Assembly: GCF_018343615.1 (NCBI RefSeq) | Contig: NZ_JAGYPI010000001.1 | Span: 1,072,960-1,136,959 of the forward strand | From: Bacillus sp. FJAT-49736 | Lineage (GTDB): Bacteria; Bacillota; Bacilli; Bacillales; Bacillaceae_C | Direction: 5' to 3' | DNA length: 64,000 bases | Shown: in pieces, positions 15,488 to 23,799 of the stretch | Layout of the letters: each line of letters opens with the position of its first letter | Numbering within the stretch: the first letter of the stretch is position 1 | Made by a program: the position numbers and the translations under genes | The notes under the pieces: generated by a model | Seen by the model: the letters and a program-made list of their open reading frames with translations, nothing else | What the model was told of the DNA's origin: nothing | Database searches by the model: none

Positions 15488-16273
15488 ATGAAATTTATAG
15501 GAATAGGTGACAATTGCATTGATTGTTATATACAAACGGGAGAAAAATATGCGGGTGGCAATGCTGTAAACTTTACTGTTTATATAAGTGAACTGGGAGG
15601 AGAAGCAGCTTATTTAGGTGTTGTTGGAAATGATGAAAACGGGATGCTCATTATTAATGGTTTGAATAATAAAGGGATCGATACTTCCCATATTGAAATT
15701 GCTTCTGGTAAAACCGCTAAAACAGAAATCACTTTAACAAACGGTGATCGTTCCATGGCCAATTATCAAGAAGGTGTATTTGAGTTCTTTACCATTGATA
15801 GGAAAGGGCTTGAGTACATAAAGGGACATCAATTTGTACATACAGCTACATGGGGCAGATGTGACACCTATTTAAAGGATCTTCACGGAAATACTGTTAT
15901 CTCTTATGATTTTGCAGATCAACATGAGTTGGAAAAAATGAAATCTATTGCAATGTATATTGATTATGCATTTATTTCTTATAAAGAAGATGACGAGTAT
16001 GTACGCAACATTTTGGTGAAGCTTCATCAATATGGTTCAAAAGTTGCCGTTGCTACCTTAGGTCAAAATGGCTCGCTGGCATATGATGGATGTCAATTTT
16101 ATAAGTATGGTATTGAGGATGTGAATGTAGTAGACACATTGGGGGCAGGGGACTCCTATATTGCGGGGTTTATGTTTGGCATAGCTAATAGAGCTACCAT
16201 ATCCGATGCTATGAAGCTTGGAGCTGTTCGAGCAAGTAAAACGATTCAATATTTTGGAGCATGGCACGCATGA
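15488..16273 (+). CDS. frlD: Fructoselysine 6-kinase (PfkB family)
   Basis: A 261-residue cytosolic ribokinase-fold sugar kinase. It phosphorylates fructosamines such as fructoselysine at O6 using ATP. GDNCIDCY and YAGGNAVNFTVY are the FrlD-type N-terminal substrate motif, and DTLGAGDSYIAGF near residue 220 contains the catalytic aspartate of PfkB signature 2. KTIQYFGAW at the end matches FrlD rather than ribokinase. CGGAGG sits 7 bases before the ATG at 15488; an upstream in-frame ATG at 15467 is less likely. It is followed after 23 bases by frlB. Confidence 0.85.
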   Translation: MKFIGIGDNCIDCYIQTGEKYAGGNAVNFTVYISELGGEAAYLGVVGNDENGMLIINGLNNKGIDTSHIEIASGKTAKTEITLTNGDRSMANYQEGVFEFFTIDRKGLEYIKGHQFVHTATWGRCDTYLKDLHGNTVISYDFADQHELEKMKSIAMYIDYAFISYKEDDEYVRNILVKLHQYGSKVAVATLGQNGSLAYDGCQFYKYGIEDVNVVDTLGAGDSYIAGFMFGIANRATISDAMKLGAVRASKTIQYFGAWHA

Positions 16274-16296
16274 ATGAGGTACAAGGAGGAGCAATC

Positions 16297-17307
16297 ATGT
16301 TGAAATTTGATGAAAATGTATATAGAGAAAATGCTAGGTTAACGTATGAAACAAGAGCGGAAATTGAAACTATTGCAAATGAAATACATACACAAGGATT
16401 TCGAAATCTTTTTTTTATTTCTGTCGGAGGTTCCATTTCGATCATGTGGCCTATTCAGGAAATGTTAAAGCAGCTATCTGATATTCCTGTTTACGCTGAA
16501 CAGGCAGCGGAGATTGTATTGACAGGACACCGTCAATTAACAAAAGAATCCATTGTGATAATGGCTTCTAAATCTGGGGATACTAAGGAAACAGTTGCAG
16601 CAGCAAAGTGGTGCCAGGAGCAAGGAATCCGGGTTGTTTCCTTAATCGGAACCGCTAACAGCTCCTTGGAAAAGTATAGTAACTGGGCTATACCTAACAA
16701 GGCCAAAAATGGTGTGGAATTTGAGTACATTCAATTATTTATGCTGATTTTCAAACTTCTTCATTTAAGGGAAGAATTTACGGACTATCCACGTTTTGCG
16801 GAACAATTAGAGCTTCTGCCTGAAAATCTGTTGGGGGCAAAGCGAAAATTTGAACCCATAGCAGATGAGATTGCACAAAACTACTACAATGAACCATATA
16901 ATATTTGGGTCGGCAATGGAGAAATGTGGGGAGAAGTTTACTTGTTTTCCATGTGTATATTAGAGGAGATGCAGTGGGTCCGTACAAAATCTGTAACATC
17001 CTCTGAATTCTTCCACGGGACGTTAGAGCTGGTTCAAGAGAATGTTCCTGTATTCCTTGTAAAAGGAGAAGGAAAAGGTCGGGAATTGGATGAACGAGTA
17101 GAGAAGTTTTGCCGGAAGTTTACGAACAAATTGGTGGTAATCGATACGAAAGATTATCCATTAGTAGGAATTGATGATGATTTTCGCTGGATTTTGGCAC
17201 CGACTATTTCTTCAACACTCTTAGTGGATAGACTAGCTCGCTACTACGAAAAATACACTGGCCACGATTTAGATATACGTCGATATTATCGGAAATTTGA
17301 GTATTAA
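16297..17307 (+). CDS. frlB: Fructosamine 6-phosphate deglycase (SIS domain)
   Basis: A 336-residue cytosolic enzyme splitting fructoselysine 6-phosphate into glucose 6-phosphate and the amino acid. Two SIS domains are visible: SVGGSISIMWPIQEML and MASKSGDTKETVAAAKW in the first, and SSEFFHGTLELVQENVPVFL in the second, with the FFHGTLE motif of the isomerase/deglycase group. AAGGAGGAG precedes the ATG at 16297. It is coupled to frlD. The transport and regulator genes usual for frl operons (frlONM, frlR) are not here, so uptake must come from elsewhere. Confidence 0.88.
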   Translation: MLKFDENVYRENARLTYETRAEIETIANEIHTQGFRNLFFISVGGSISIMWPIQEMLKQLSDIPVYAEQAAEIVLTGHRQLTKESIVIMASKSGDTKETVAAAKWCQEQGIRVVSLIGTANSSLEKYSNWAIPNKAKNGVEFEYIQLFMLIFKLLHLREEFTDYPRFAEQLELLPENLLGAKRKFEPIADEIAQNYYNEPYNIWVGNGEMWGEVYLFSMCILEEMQWVRTKSVTSSEFFHGTLELVQENVPVFLVKGEGKGRELDERVEKFCRKFTNKLVVIDTKDYPLVGIDDDFRWILAPTISSTLLVDRLARYYEKYTGHDLDIRRYYRKFEY

Positions 17308-17351
17308 CGAATAAGTAAGGTACAATATAGGAAAGGAAAGGAAGTGGAGAA

Positions 17352-17990
17352 ATGGCTGCAACCCATACATTTTCTAGAGGAGAGGAAATCGCAAACTCGA
17401 TTACTCACGGAATAGGTGCTGTATTGAGTATTGCCGGACTTGTTCTTCTTGTCTGGTTTTCGGCGATTTATGGGAGTGCATCGCATATCATAAGCTTTAC
17501 TGTTTTCGGCATTACGATGCTTTTTCTTTATTTATCCTCTACATTAGTCCATTCTTTAAGAGATGGAAAGGCTAAGGATATATTCGCCATACTTGATCAC
17601 TCTGCTATCTATTTTTTTATCGCAGGGACTTATACCCCGTTTATGCTATTGGTTGTTAAGGGCTGGGAAGGCTGGACCATGTTTGGAGTAATATGGGGAT
17701 TAGCGGTTTTAGGGACAGTATTTAAATGTTTTTTTGTGAAAAAATTTCTTTTCACATCCACCATTCTTTATATTTTAATGGGATGGTCCATCGTACTTAC
17801 TTGGCATCAGGTGAGTACTAATCTAAACCCTGCCGGATTGCATCTTTTAGTAGCTGGCGGCATTGTCTATACAGTTGGAACCATCTTTTATGTATGGCGC
17901 GGATTTAAGTATCATCATGCCATTTGGCATTTGTTTGTACTTGGAGGCTCCCTATGCCACTTTCTAGGAATATTATTATATGTGAAATAA
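17352..17990 (+). CDS. Hemolysin III family (YplQ-like) seven-helix membrane protein
   Basis: A 212-residue integral membrane protein of the PAQR/hemolysin III family with seven helices. Family residues are FSRGEEIANSITHGIGAVLS near the N-terminus, YLSSTLVHSL, FAILDHSAIYFFIAGTYTPF (the S..H and D..H metal-site motif) and the C-terminal FKYHHAIWHLFVLGGSLCHF with the metal-binding histidines. Physiological role in bacteria is uncertain; haemolysis is seen only for some members. GGAAGTGGAG precedes the ATG. A terminator follows, so it is monocistronic. Confidence 0.9.
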   Translation: MAATHTFSRGEEIANSITHGIGAVLSIAGLVLLVWFSAIYGSASHIISFTVFGITMLFLYLSSTLVHSLRDGKAKDIFAILDHSAIYFFIAGTYTPFMLLVVKGWEGWTMFGVIWGLAVLGTVFKCFFVKKFLFTSTILYILMGWSIVLTWHQVSTNLNPAGLHLLVAGGIVYTVGTIFYVWRGFKYHHAIWHLFVLGGSLCHFLGILLYVK

Positions 17991-17996
17991 TGGAAT

Positions 17997-18022
17997 CCTG
18001 CTCAATTGAGCGGGGTTTTTTA
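17997..18022 (+). terminator. Rho-independent terminator
   Basis: CCTGCTC and GAGCGGG form a stem around AATT with a T-run after it. Confidence 0.75.
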
Positions 18023-18156
18023 TGTATCTCTAGACAAAGAAAAATCGCATTAAATGTTGTAAAAGGCATATAAATGAAAAAAACTGATTTGAATAAGAAA
18101 AGCACATGAATGTGAAACTCATGTGCAAACAGATAAGCATTACCTTGGTCAAACCC

Positions 18157-18288
18157 TTAACTAATCAACTTTTTACTATTAGATAAAGGCGCTTTCCCCG
18201 TTTTTGGCTTCCAATTTTTTAGACTGTCCTTTAAATAATCCTTTAAAGCAGCTCGTTTTTTTCTAATTTTCTTAGTACGATTTTTCAA
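18157..18288 (-). CDS. Possible small basic protein, 43 residues
   Basis: A minus-strand frame starts at TTG with AGGTGGTGA at a good distance and encodes a lysine/arginine-rich helix (KNRTKKIRKKRAALKDYLKD) followed by WKPKTGKAPLS. The hairpin GCACATGA/TCATGTGC at about 18101-18126 lies just downstream and may terminate it. The composition resembles tiny spore-associated or nucleoid-binding proteins of Bacillus, but I cannot name it. Confidence 0.5.
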   Translation of the reverse strand: MKNRTKKIRKKRAALKDYLKDSLKNWKPKTGKAPLSNSKKLIS

Positions 18289-18530
18289 TGGAAAGTCACC
18301 ACCTTTTCCAAAAATTTATTCATTTATATTATACCCCTTTTTGGCATATTATCCTATAAGTTAAAAGTATAACCGTAATCATTTGAAAAATTATTGAATT
18401 TTCTTGAAATATAGTGAAAGCCTTAGTGATAACGTATACAATGGAAATACATCTTGATATTTCCAGAAATGTAAGACTTTTTAAAAAAGGAGGAAAAGAG
18501 CTTTTCATAATAATCTAGGGGGAATGTGGG

Positions 18531-19166
18531 ATGAATTCGATGTTTAAAAACAAATTCGTTACAGTAGGAATGAAATTCACTATTAGTTCAATGGCGATTA
18601 TCAGTTTGTTCTTTCTCAGTGGTTCATGGAATGTACAGGCTGAAGAAAATGTAAATTCTATATTTAATAAGGCGCTGGAAAAACATCTGAAAAATAATAT
18701 GAATTACTATGACCCTAATAGTGTTGTCGTAGAAGATACTATAGTAACAAATGCACATATTAAAAAAATTATTACGGCTGACGACCCTGAAACAGATGAA
18801 AACGAGGAAGTTACCGAGGAATATGATTCTCAAATTGTAGTCGCATATGCGAAAGCATCACAACGTCGGGATTCTTTTTTTCTATTTGATAACACAGATA
18901 TATATTATTACGCTGTCGATAAAAAAGAATTTGTTGATAACTCACAAATTGTAGGAAATGATGAAATCAATCATTTTTATCATAAGTATGCTGAGCAAAC
19001 GTATAAAAAAATCCAGCCTATATCTATTTTTATTCTTATGTTAATGCTTTCGTTGATTATTATCGTTCCGATATTGATTATGATCTTTCATAATAAAGCA
19101 AGAGGGACAGTGGGCTTCCCAAGAAACAGCATTATCGAGGAAGAGTCAAAAAGCATCAGTTTCTAA
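18531..19166 (+). CDS. Hypothetical exported protein with C-terminal membrane anchor
   Basis: A 211-residue protein. Residues 1-37 form a signal peptide (basic start, SSMAIISLFFLSGSWNVQA, cleavage after VQA). The acidic extracellular domain includes DDPETDENEEVTEEYDSQ, and residues 164-186 (ISIFILMLMLSLIIIVPILI) form a membrane segment followed by a basic cytoplasmic tail, so topology is type I. AGGGGGAATG precedes the ATG. No domain is recognised. It is monocistronic with a strong terminator. Confidence 0.7.
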   Translation: MNSMFKNKFVTVGMKFTISSMAIISLFFLSGSWNVQAEENVNSIFNKALEKHLKNNMNYYDPNSVVVEDTIVTNAHIKKIITADDPETDENEEVTEEYDSQIVVAYAKASQRRDSFFLFDNTDIYYYAVDKKEFVDNSQIVGNDEINHFYHKYAEQTYKKIQPISIFILMLMLSLIIIVPILIMIFHNKARGTVGFPRNSIIEEESKSISF

Positions 19167-19174
19167 TTAAGGCA

Positions 19175-19216
19175 GGCTTGTAAGGGAGTAGCTTTATTCC
19201 TTTACAAGCCTTTTTT
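19175..19216 (+). terminator. Rho-independent terminator
   Basis: GGCTTGTAAGG and CCTTTACAAGCC form an 11-bp stem (one bulge) followed by TTTTTTC. Confidence 0.85.
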
Positions 19217-19286
19217 CTAACTATTCCATTTATTATCTAAAGTATGTTATCATTTTCCATAACTTACGTAGGAAAGGATGATCATA

Positions 19287-19790
19287 TTGTCTTTGGAGAG
19301 TGTACAAGCCCATTTGAAAAGATGGAATCGGGAACAGGATATCATGGAATTTGACGCTTCCAGTGCAACAGTGGAGCTAGCAGCTGCTGTAATAGGTGTC
19401 ATTCCAGCCAGGATTGCCAAAACCATTTCCTTTAGAGGGGAAGCAGACGGTAAGGCGGTTCTAGTCGTTGCGGCAGGTGATGCAAAGATTGATAATAAAA
19501 AATTTCGAGAACAATTTGGCTTTAAGCCACGGATGCTTACTCCTGACGAGGTTCTTGAACAAACAGGTCATGCAGTCGGCGGAGTTTGTCCTTTTGGACT
19601 GAAAAAGGACCTGGATGTTTTCCTTGATAAATCATTGAAGAGATTCACCACAGTATTCCCCGCATGTGGAAGTTCCAACTCTTGTATTGAATTAACGAAC
19701 AATGAATTATGGCAATATTCCTCTGCAAAAGATTGGATTGATGTGTGTAAGGGATGGGAAGAGGAGATGGAGAACACAGTAGCCATGTAG
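19287..19790 (+). CDS. YbaK/EbsC-type aminoacyl-tRNA deacylase domain protein
   Basis: A 167-residue single-domain protein of the INS/YbaK editing fold, which hydrolyses mischarged tRNA. Family marks are the strand block IAKTISFRGEADGKAVLVVA, the GDAKIDNKKFREQF segment with its conserved lysine, and GHAVGGVCPFGLKKD (the GxxxGGV(S/C)PFG loop). I use TTG 19287, 9 bases after GGAAAGG; ATG 19278 abuts the ribosome site. It differs from the second YbaK-type protein at 55526-56002, so the window carries two paralogues of distinct subtypes. Confidence 0.82.
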   Translation: MSLESVQAHLKRWNREQDIMEFDASSATVELAAAVIGVIPARIAKTISFRGEADGKAVLVVAAGDAKIDNKKFREQFGFKPRMLTPDEVLEQTGHAVGGVCPFGLKKDLDVFLDKSLKRFTTVFPACGSSNSCIELTNNELWQYSSAKDWIDVCKGWEEEMENTVAM

Positions 19791-19903
19791 TAAATGTCAC
19801 CTATATGGATTGTCTTTTTTAGGCAGTCCATTTTCGTTTGGAAAAATTCAGTAGATAAGTACGAGGACAATACCTTTACAAAATCTAAAATCTATGATAA
19901 ATT

Positions 19904-19921
19904 TATCTCGAATTCGAGATA
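19904..19921. promoter_or_regulatory. MhqR-type operator
   Basis: TATCTCGAATTCGAGATA is an 18-base perfect palindrome about 70 bp before the dioxygenase start. It matches the known B. subtilis MhqR operator, which represses quinone-detoxification genes until quinones or diamide inactivate it. The mhqR gene is not in this window. Confidence 0.88.
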
Positions 19922-19989
19922 TTCATATCACGAAATAAAATGGTTATATTTTGTAATCTGGATATAATAACAAGGTAGGAGGAGATTAC

Positions 19990-20967
19990 ATGAATGGTTT
20001 AAAAGGGATACATCATGTTACTGCCATTACAAGCAGTGCAGAAAAAATATATGAATTTTTCACATATGTTCTTGGGATGCGTTTAGTCAAAAAGACAGTG
20101 AATCAAGATGATATTCAGACCTATCACTTATTTTTTGCCGATGATCTAGGCGGTCCAGGAACGGATATGACCTTCTTCGATTTTCCAGGTATTCCAAAGG
20201 GGACGCACGGAACAAATGAGATTAACAAAACCTCTTTTCGAGTTCCAAGTGATGCGGCGCTAGATTATTGGGTTAAGCGCTTTGATCGGATGGAAGTGAA
20301 GCATTTTGGGATTAAGGAACAATTTGGAGAGAAAACATTATCCTTTGTGGACTTTGATGATCAGCAATATCAATTAATTTCGGATGAACATAATAAAGGG
20401 GTAGAGTCAGGAACACCATGGCAAAAAGGACCAATTCCATTAGAATATGCAATTACAGGATTAGGACCGATTTTTGTTCGAGTGGCAGATTTTGGTTACT
20501 TTAAAGAAATGATGGAGACAGTGCTGCAATTTAAAGAAATTGGCGTAGAAGGTTCCTTCCACTTATTCGAAGTAGGGGAGGGAGGAAACGGTGCACAGGT
20601 TGTCGTGGAGCATAATGTTATTTTGCCTCCGGGACGACAAGGCTTTGGAACTGTCCACCATGCAGCCTTCCGCGTAGAGGATCGTACGGTGTTGGAGGAA
20701 TGGATAGAAAGAATGAGCCATTTTGGCTTCCATACTTCAGGCTATGTGGATCGCTTCTTCTTCGAATCACTGTATGCTCGTGTTGCACCGCAAATATTAT
20801 TTGAGTTTGCAACGGATGGTCCTGGATTCATGGGAGACGAACCTTATGAAACTCTTGGGGAAAAATTATCCTTACCACCATTTTTAGAATCAAAACGCCA
20901 AAAAATCGAGAGCTATGTACGTCCGATTGATACAGTAAGAAGTACGATAGAATTTAAGAAGGAATAA
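19990..20967 (+). CDS. Ring-cleaving (extradiol) dioxygenase, MhqO/MhqA type
   Basis: A 325-residue protein with two VOC (glyoxalase/dioxygenase) modules, each beginning with a metal ligand: GIHHVTAIT near residue 6 and TVHHAAFRV near residue 221. A third ligand is probably the glutamate in ILFEFATDG. Such enzymes open hydroquinone or catechol rings, which detoxifies quinones. GGAGGAG precedes the ATG. The perfect MhqR operator upstream supports a thiol/quinone stress role. It is monocistronic with its own terminator. Relatives in B. subtilis are MhqA, MhqE and MhqO; which one this matches is unclear. Confidence 0.9.
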   Translation: MNGLKGIHHVTAITSSAEKIYEFFTYVLGMRLVKKTVNQDDIQTYHLFFADDLGGPGTDMTFFDFPGIPKGTHGTNEINKTSFRVPSDAALDYWVKRFDRMEVKHFGIKEQFGEKTLSFVDFDDQQYQLISDEHNKGVESGTPWQKGPIPLEYAITGLGPIFVRVADFGYFKEMMETVLQFKEIGVEGSFHLFEVGEGGNGAQVVVEHNVILPPGRQGFGTVHHAAFRVEDRTVLEEWIERMSHFGFHTSGYVDRFFFESLYARVAPQILFEFATDGPGFMGDEPYETLGEKLSLPPFLESKRQKIESYVRPIDTVRSTIEFKKE

Positions 20968-20975
20968 TATGAATG

Positions 20976-21016
20976 CCAGTGTATTCGGAGAAACCAAGAA
21001 TACACTGGTTTTTTAT
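20976..21016 (+). terminator. Rho-independent terminator
   Basis: CCAGTGTATTC and GAATACACTGG pair perfectly over 11 bases, followed by TTTTTTATTTTT. Confidence 0.9.
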
Positions 21017-21267
21017 TTTTAAAGACTGTTTTCGCATATATTGTTCACGTTCCAAATTTAGACTTGGATTCGGGGCATCTTTTCCTAAGATATTTAAATA
21101 TGGTTTTCGTCACTAAAAGTAGTAGACAAAATACAAGAGACCCCGGAGGAGAAATGTCTGATAGAAGTAGTCTAGTAGACAATATGGAGAGGGAAAAAAG
21201 TAAAATGTTTAATAAAAGCAATAAATTTTAAGAAAAGAGCCTATCAAAAATTATATTAATGAATCCC

Positions 21268-21296
21268 TTGACTTAGAGTTAACTCTAAGTTATAAA
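21268..21296 (+). promoter_or_regulatory. MerR-type promoter with operator between -35 and -10
   Basis: TTGACT (-35) and TATAAA (-10) flank the perfect palindrome CTTAGAGTTAACTCTAAG. A dyad between the promoter hexamers is the hallmark of MerR-family control. The merR gene begins 37 bases after the -10. Confidence 0.8.
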
Positions 21297-21332
21297 CTGA
21301 TGTTAATTACAAACAAAGGGGATGAGTTATAC

Positions 21333-21740
21333 ATGTATTCCATTAGTGAAGCGGCAGAAAGGACGGGAATTAGCTCTTACACAATAAGATACTATGAGAA
21401 AATCGGTTTATTACCACCAGCCAATCGACACACTGCGGGTAGAAGGTTTTATAGTGATTTGGAAATTCAGTTTATGGTATTCCTTAAGAGCTTGAAAGAA
21501 ACTGGCATGACTTTAGAGGAAATGAAGGAGTTTGTGAAAGACGGCTGTATGATGGAAAGAATTCAGTCGAATATGAATATGACCGAGCTTACACCATCCA
21601 TCCATAATCGGATTGAAATATTGACAAAGCATCTAGAAAAAATGGAAAAGAAAAAGCGTGAGCTGGAAGACATTATGTCCACAACCAAACATAAACTTGA
21701 AATCTATTATTCTTTGCTGAATAAAGGGAGGAGCAAGTGA
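21333..21740 (+). CDS. MerR family transcriptional regulator
   Basis: A 135-residue regulator. The winged helix is at residues 1-70 (YSISEAAERTGISSYTIRYY, then EKIGLLPPANR), followed by a long coiled coil (IEILTKHLEKMEKKKRELED) for dimerisation. There are no metal-binding cysteines at the C-terminus; DGCMMERI has a single cysteine, as in AdhR/YraB-like sensors of electrophiles. I start at ATG 21333, 8 bases after AAAGGGGATGAG. It probably controls itself and the exporter gene, whose start overlaps its stop codon, via the operator at 21268-21296. Confidence 0.88.
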   Translation: MYSISEAAERTGISSYTIRYYEKIGLLPPANRHTAGRRFYSDLEIQFMVFLKSLKETGMTLEEMKEFVKDGCMMERIQSNMNMTELTPSIHNRIEILTKHLEKMEKKKRELEDIMSTTKHKLEIYYSLLNKGRSK

Positions 21741-22690
21741 TGAAGGATATAAAAATATATGTCATGCTTCTTGGGTTTTCTGTTTTTACTGGAGCCACCT
21801 TTCAACTAGCAAAATATACGGTTGACTATCTTTCGCCTTCCTCTGCGGCAGCTTGGAGATTTGGGGCGGCAGCATTGATCATGGTCATCATCTTACTTAC
21901 AACAGAGGGTATAAAAAAAGAAATATTGAAAACAAATTTACTTTGGTATATTATACTTGGGATCGTCGGAATCTTTGGATTTAATGGCTTATTTTTTGCA
22001 GGATTGAAATATACTTCGCCTGTAAATGGTGCGCTGATAATGGGTTTAAACCCTTTGTTGACCACTATTATTGCTAGAATCATAATGAAAGAAGCAATTT
22101 CAAAAAAACAAGCAATTGGAATCCTATTTGCCTTTTTTGGTGTATTGCTAGTTATTACTCATGGTTCCTTTGAAATAATAAAAAACCTATCTGTTTCTGT
22201 CGGAGATTGCCTAATCCTTGGGGGGAATATTTGTTGGGCATTATACGGAGTTCTTGCAAGAAGATTCATTAAGGGTGGCACTCCGATATCCACAACTAGT
22301 TATACGATGATTATCGGAGCTTTTGCACTAATAATAGTTTCCGTCTTTTCCTCAAAGCCTGTTTCAATACAAGATATTCCGATGCAAGCATGGGGAGCAC
22401 TATTATTTATGGCTGTATTTACTAGCGTATTAGGCTATCTTTGGTGGAATAAAGGAATGAAAGAACTTGGCTCTAATAAAACAGCCATATTTTTTAACAT
22501 CGTTCCTGTTGTAGCGATGATCATTTCAGTCATGGGAGGAACTCCCATTACTCTATTAGAAATGATTGGAGCTGTTTGTGTTATCATAGGTGTTTTCCTT
22601 TCTACTGGGGTCATTCGAATCTCATTTGCTGAAGTTACAAAAGGGTCAACGGCAATTAGAAATCGAAAAGTTAAGGTTATGAAAAGATAG
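21740..22690 (+). CDS. EamA/DMT-family transporter
   Basis: A 316-residue drug/metabolite exporter with ten helices in two EamA repeats. The first repeat spans about residues 5-140 (FTGATFQLAKYTVDYLSPSS, AAAWRFGAAALI, FAGLKYTSPVNGALIMGLNP) and the second about 152-290 (GNICWALYGVLARRFI, SVLGYLWWNKGMKELGSNKT). The start overlaps the merR stop (TGATG), so it is translationally coupled and shares its MerR control. It probably exports a compound or amino acid sensed by MerR. Substrate unknown. Confidence 0.87.
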   Translation: MKDIKIYVMLLGFSVFTGATFQLAKYTVDYLSPSSAAAWRFGAAALIMVIILLTTEGIKKEILKTNLLWYIILGIVGIFGFNGLFFAGLKYTSPVNGALIMGLNPLLTTIIARIIMKEAISKKQAIGILFAFFGVLLVITHGSFEIIKNLSVSVGDCLILGGNICWALYGVLARRFIKGGTPISTTSYTMIIGAFALIIVSVFSSKPVSIQDIPMQAWGALLFMAVFTSVLGYLWWNKGMKELGSNKTAIFFNIVPVVAMIISVMGGTPITLLEMIGAVCVIIGVFLSTGVIRISFAEVTKGSTAIRNRKVKVMKR

Positions 22691-22714
22691 CTGGGGATTT
22701 TTCCCTAGCTATCT
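22685..22714. terminator. Bidirectional terminator
   Basis: AGATAGCT and AGCTATCT with GGG/CCC inside form a long stem. It overlaps the stop codons of both convergent genes. Confidence 0.8.
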
Positions 22715-23717
22715 ATTCTTGTCCTAGATGGGTCACATTACATGCAGATAATACATTTCCATCAGGATCTTTAAATCCAAAGCCTCCCTGGTTTTCCATT
22801 CCAGGGAGATAATTAATATCTGTAACTTCCACACCTAGATTTTTTAAAAATGAATGATAGCGATTTAAGTCAGGAATAAAAAAGTCTATGACACTATGAA
22901 CTATCTTTGTATTTGTGTTTTCAAAGGTTAGTCTTTCCTTCGAATTGGTTTGAACTAAATATAATGTAGGAACTCCAACTCGGTTACCACCTTGTAAGTG
23001 AAGCATTGCGTCATGATCTGATTGATGAACAACTTTAGTACCTAATACATTATGATACCATTCAATTGATGCCTGGATATTGGATACAGGTATCTCAATT
23101 GTGGCGATTCTCGGTACAATTCTCCACATCGTTTCTTCATGAATCCTTTTACCAGGTGTATTATTGGATAGCTTCGTTTCCATAAATTCAAACAACTCCT
23201 TCTTTAATTTTTCTTTCGCTCTTCTGATTCTGCTTTCAACGGCACTCATGGAAATATTTAAGTATTCACTTACTTCTTTGATGGTAAATCCACTTATGAA
23301 ATATAAAATGGTAACGATACGCTTAGGTTCATCTAATTGATTTATTGCATTCCAAATGGATTCCTTGAGATAATTTTCATAAAAAACCGCTTCTACATTG
23401 TTTCTTTCATCATATAGATGGGTGGCATGCTCAATCGGTTCAGTTATCTTTTTCTTTCGAATCCAGTCTACGCATTGTCTTTTTGTTATGATATACAGCC
23501 AGCTACTAAATTTATCTGCTTGTGTTAGTTTCCCTATTTGAAACCATGCTTTCACAAGAGCTTCTTGTGCCAAATCCTGTGCTATATGGGGATCCTTCAC
23601 GATTCCTATGGCCGTTGCAAAGGTTGCGTTTGAATATTTTTTTACTAATAGGGAATACGCGTTTACATCACCGTTCATAGCTTCTTTTACATATTGAATT
23701 TCGATTGATTTTTCCAT
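22713..23717 (-). CDS. ECF-type sigma factor fused to a C-terminal VOC (glyoxalase-like) domain
   Basis: A 334-residue protein, twice the usual ECF length. Region 2 lies at about residues 12-85 (DVNAYSLLVKKYSNATFATA, DLAQEALVKAWFQIG, FSSWLYIITKRQCVDWIRKK). Region 4 lies at about 125-180 (ILYFISGFTIKEVSEYLNIS, SAVESRIRRAKEKLKKEL). After a linker, residues 203-330 form a VOC module (ATIEIPVSNIQASIEWYHNV to GFKDPDGNVLSACN). Putative metal/ligand positions are only partly conserved. No anti-sigma gene is adjacent, so the VOC domain may sense a small molecule and control the sigma part in cis. GGAGG precedes the ATG. Confidence 0.88.
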   Translation of the reverse strand: MEKSIEIQYVKEAMNGDVNAYSLLVKKYSNATFATAIGIVKDPHIAQDLAQEALVKAWFQIGKLTQADKFSSWLYIITKRQCVDWIRKKKITEPIEHATHLYDERNNVEAVFYENYLKESIWNAINQLDEPKRIVTILYFISGFTIKEVSEYLNISMSAVESRIRRAKEKLKKELFEFMETKLSNNTPGKRIHEETMWRIVPRIATIEIPVSNIQASIEWYHNVLGTKVVHQSDHDAMLHLQGGNRVGVPTLYLVQTNSKERLTFENTNTKIVHSVIDFFIPDLNRYHSFLKNLGVEVTDINYLPGMENQGGFGFKDPDGNVLSACNVTHLGQE

Positions 23718-23799
23718 TTAACACCTCCATCACTATATAGACGGAAATAGTGATATTTTTCGGTCAAAATTGATGAATTTTTTTTGGGATAGAAAGTTA

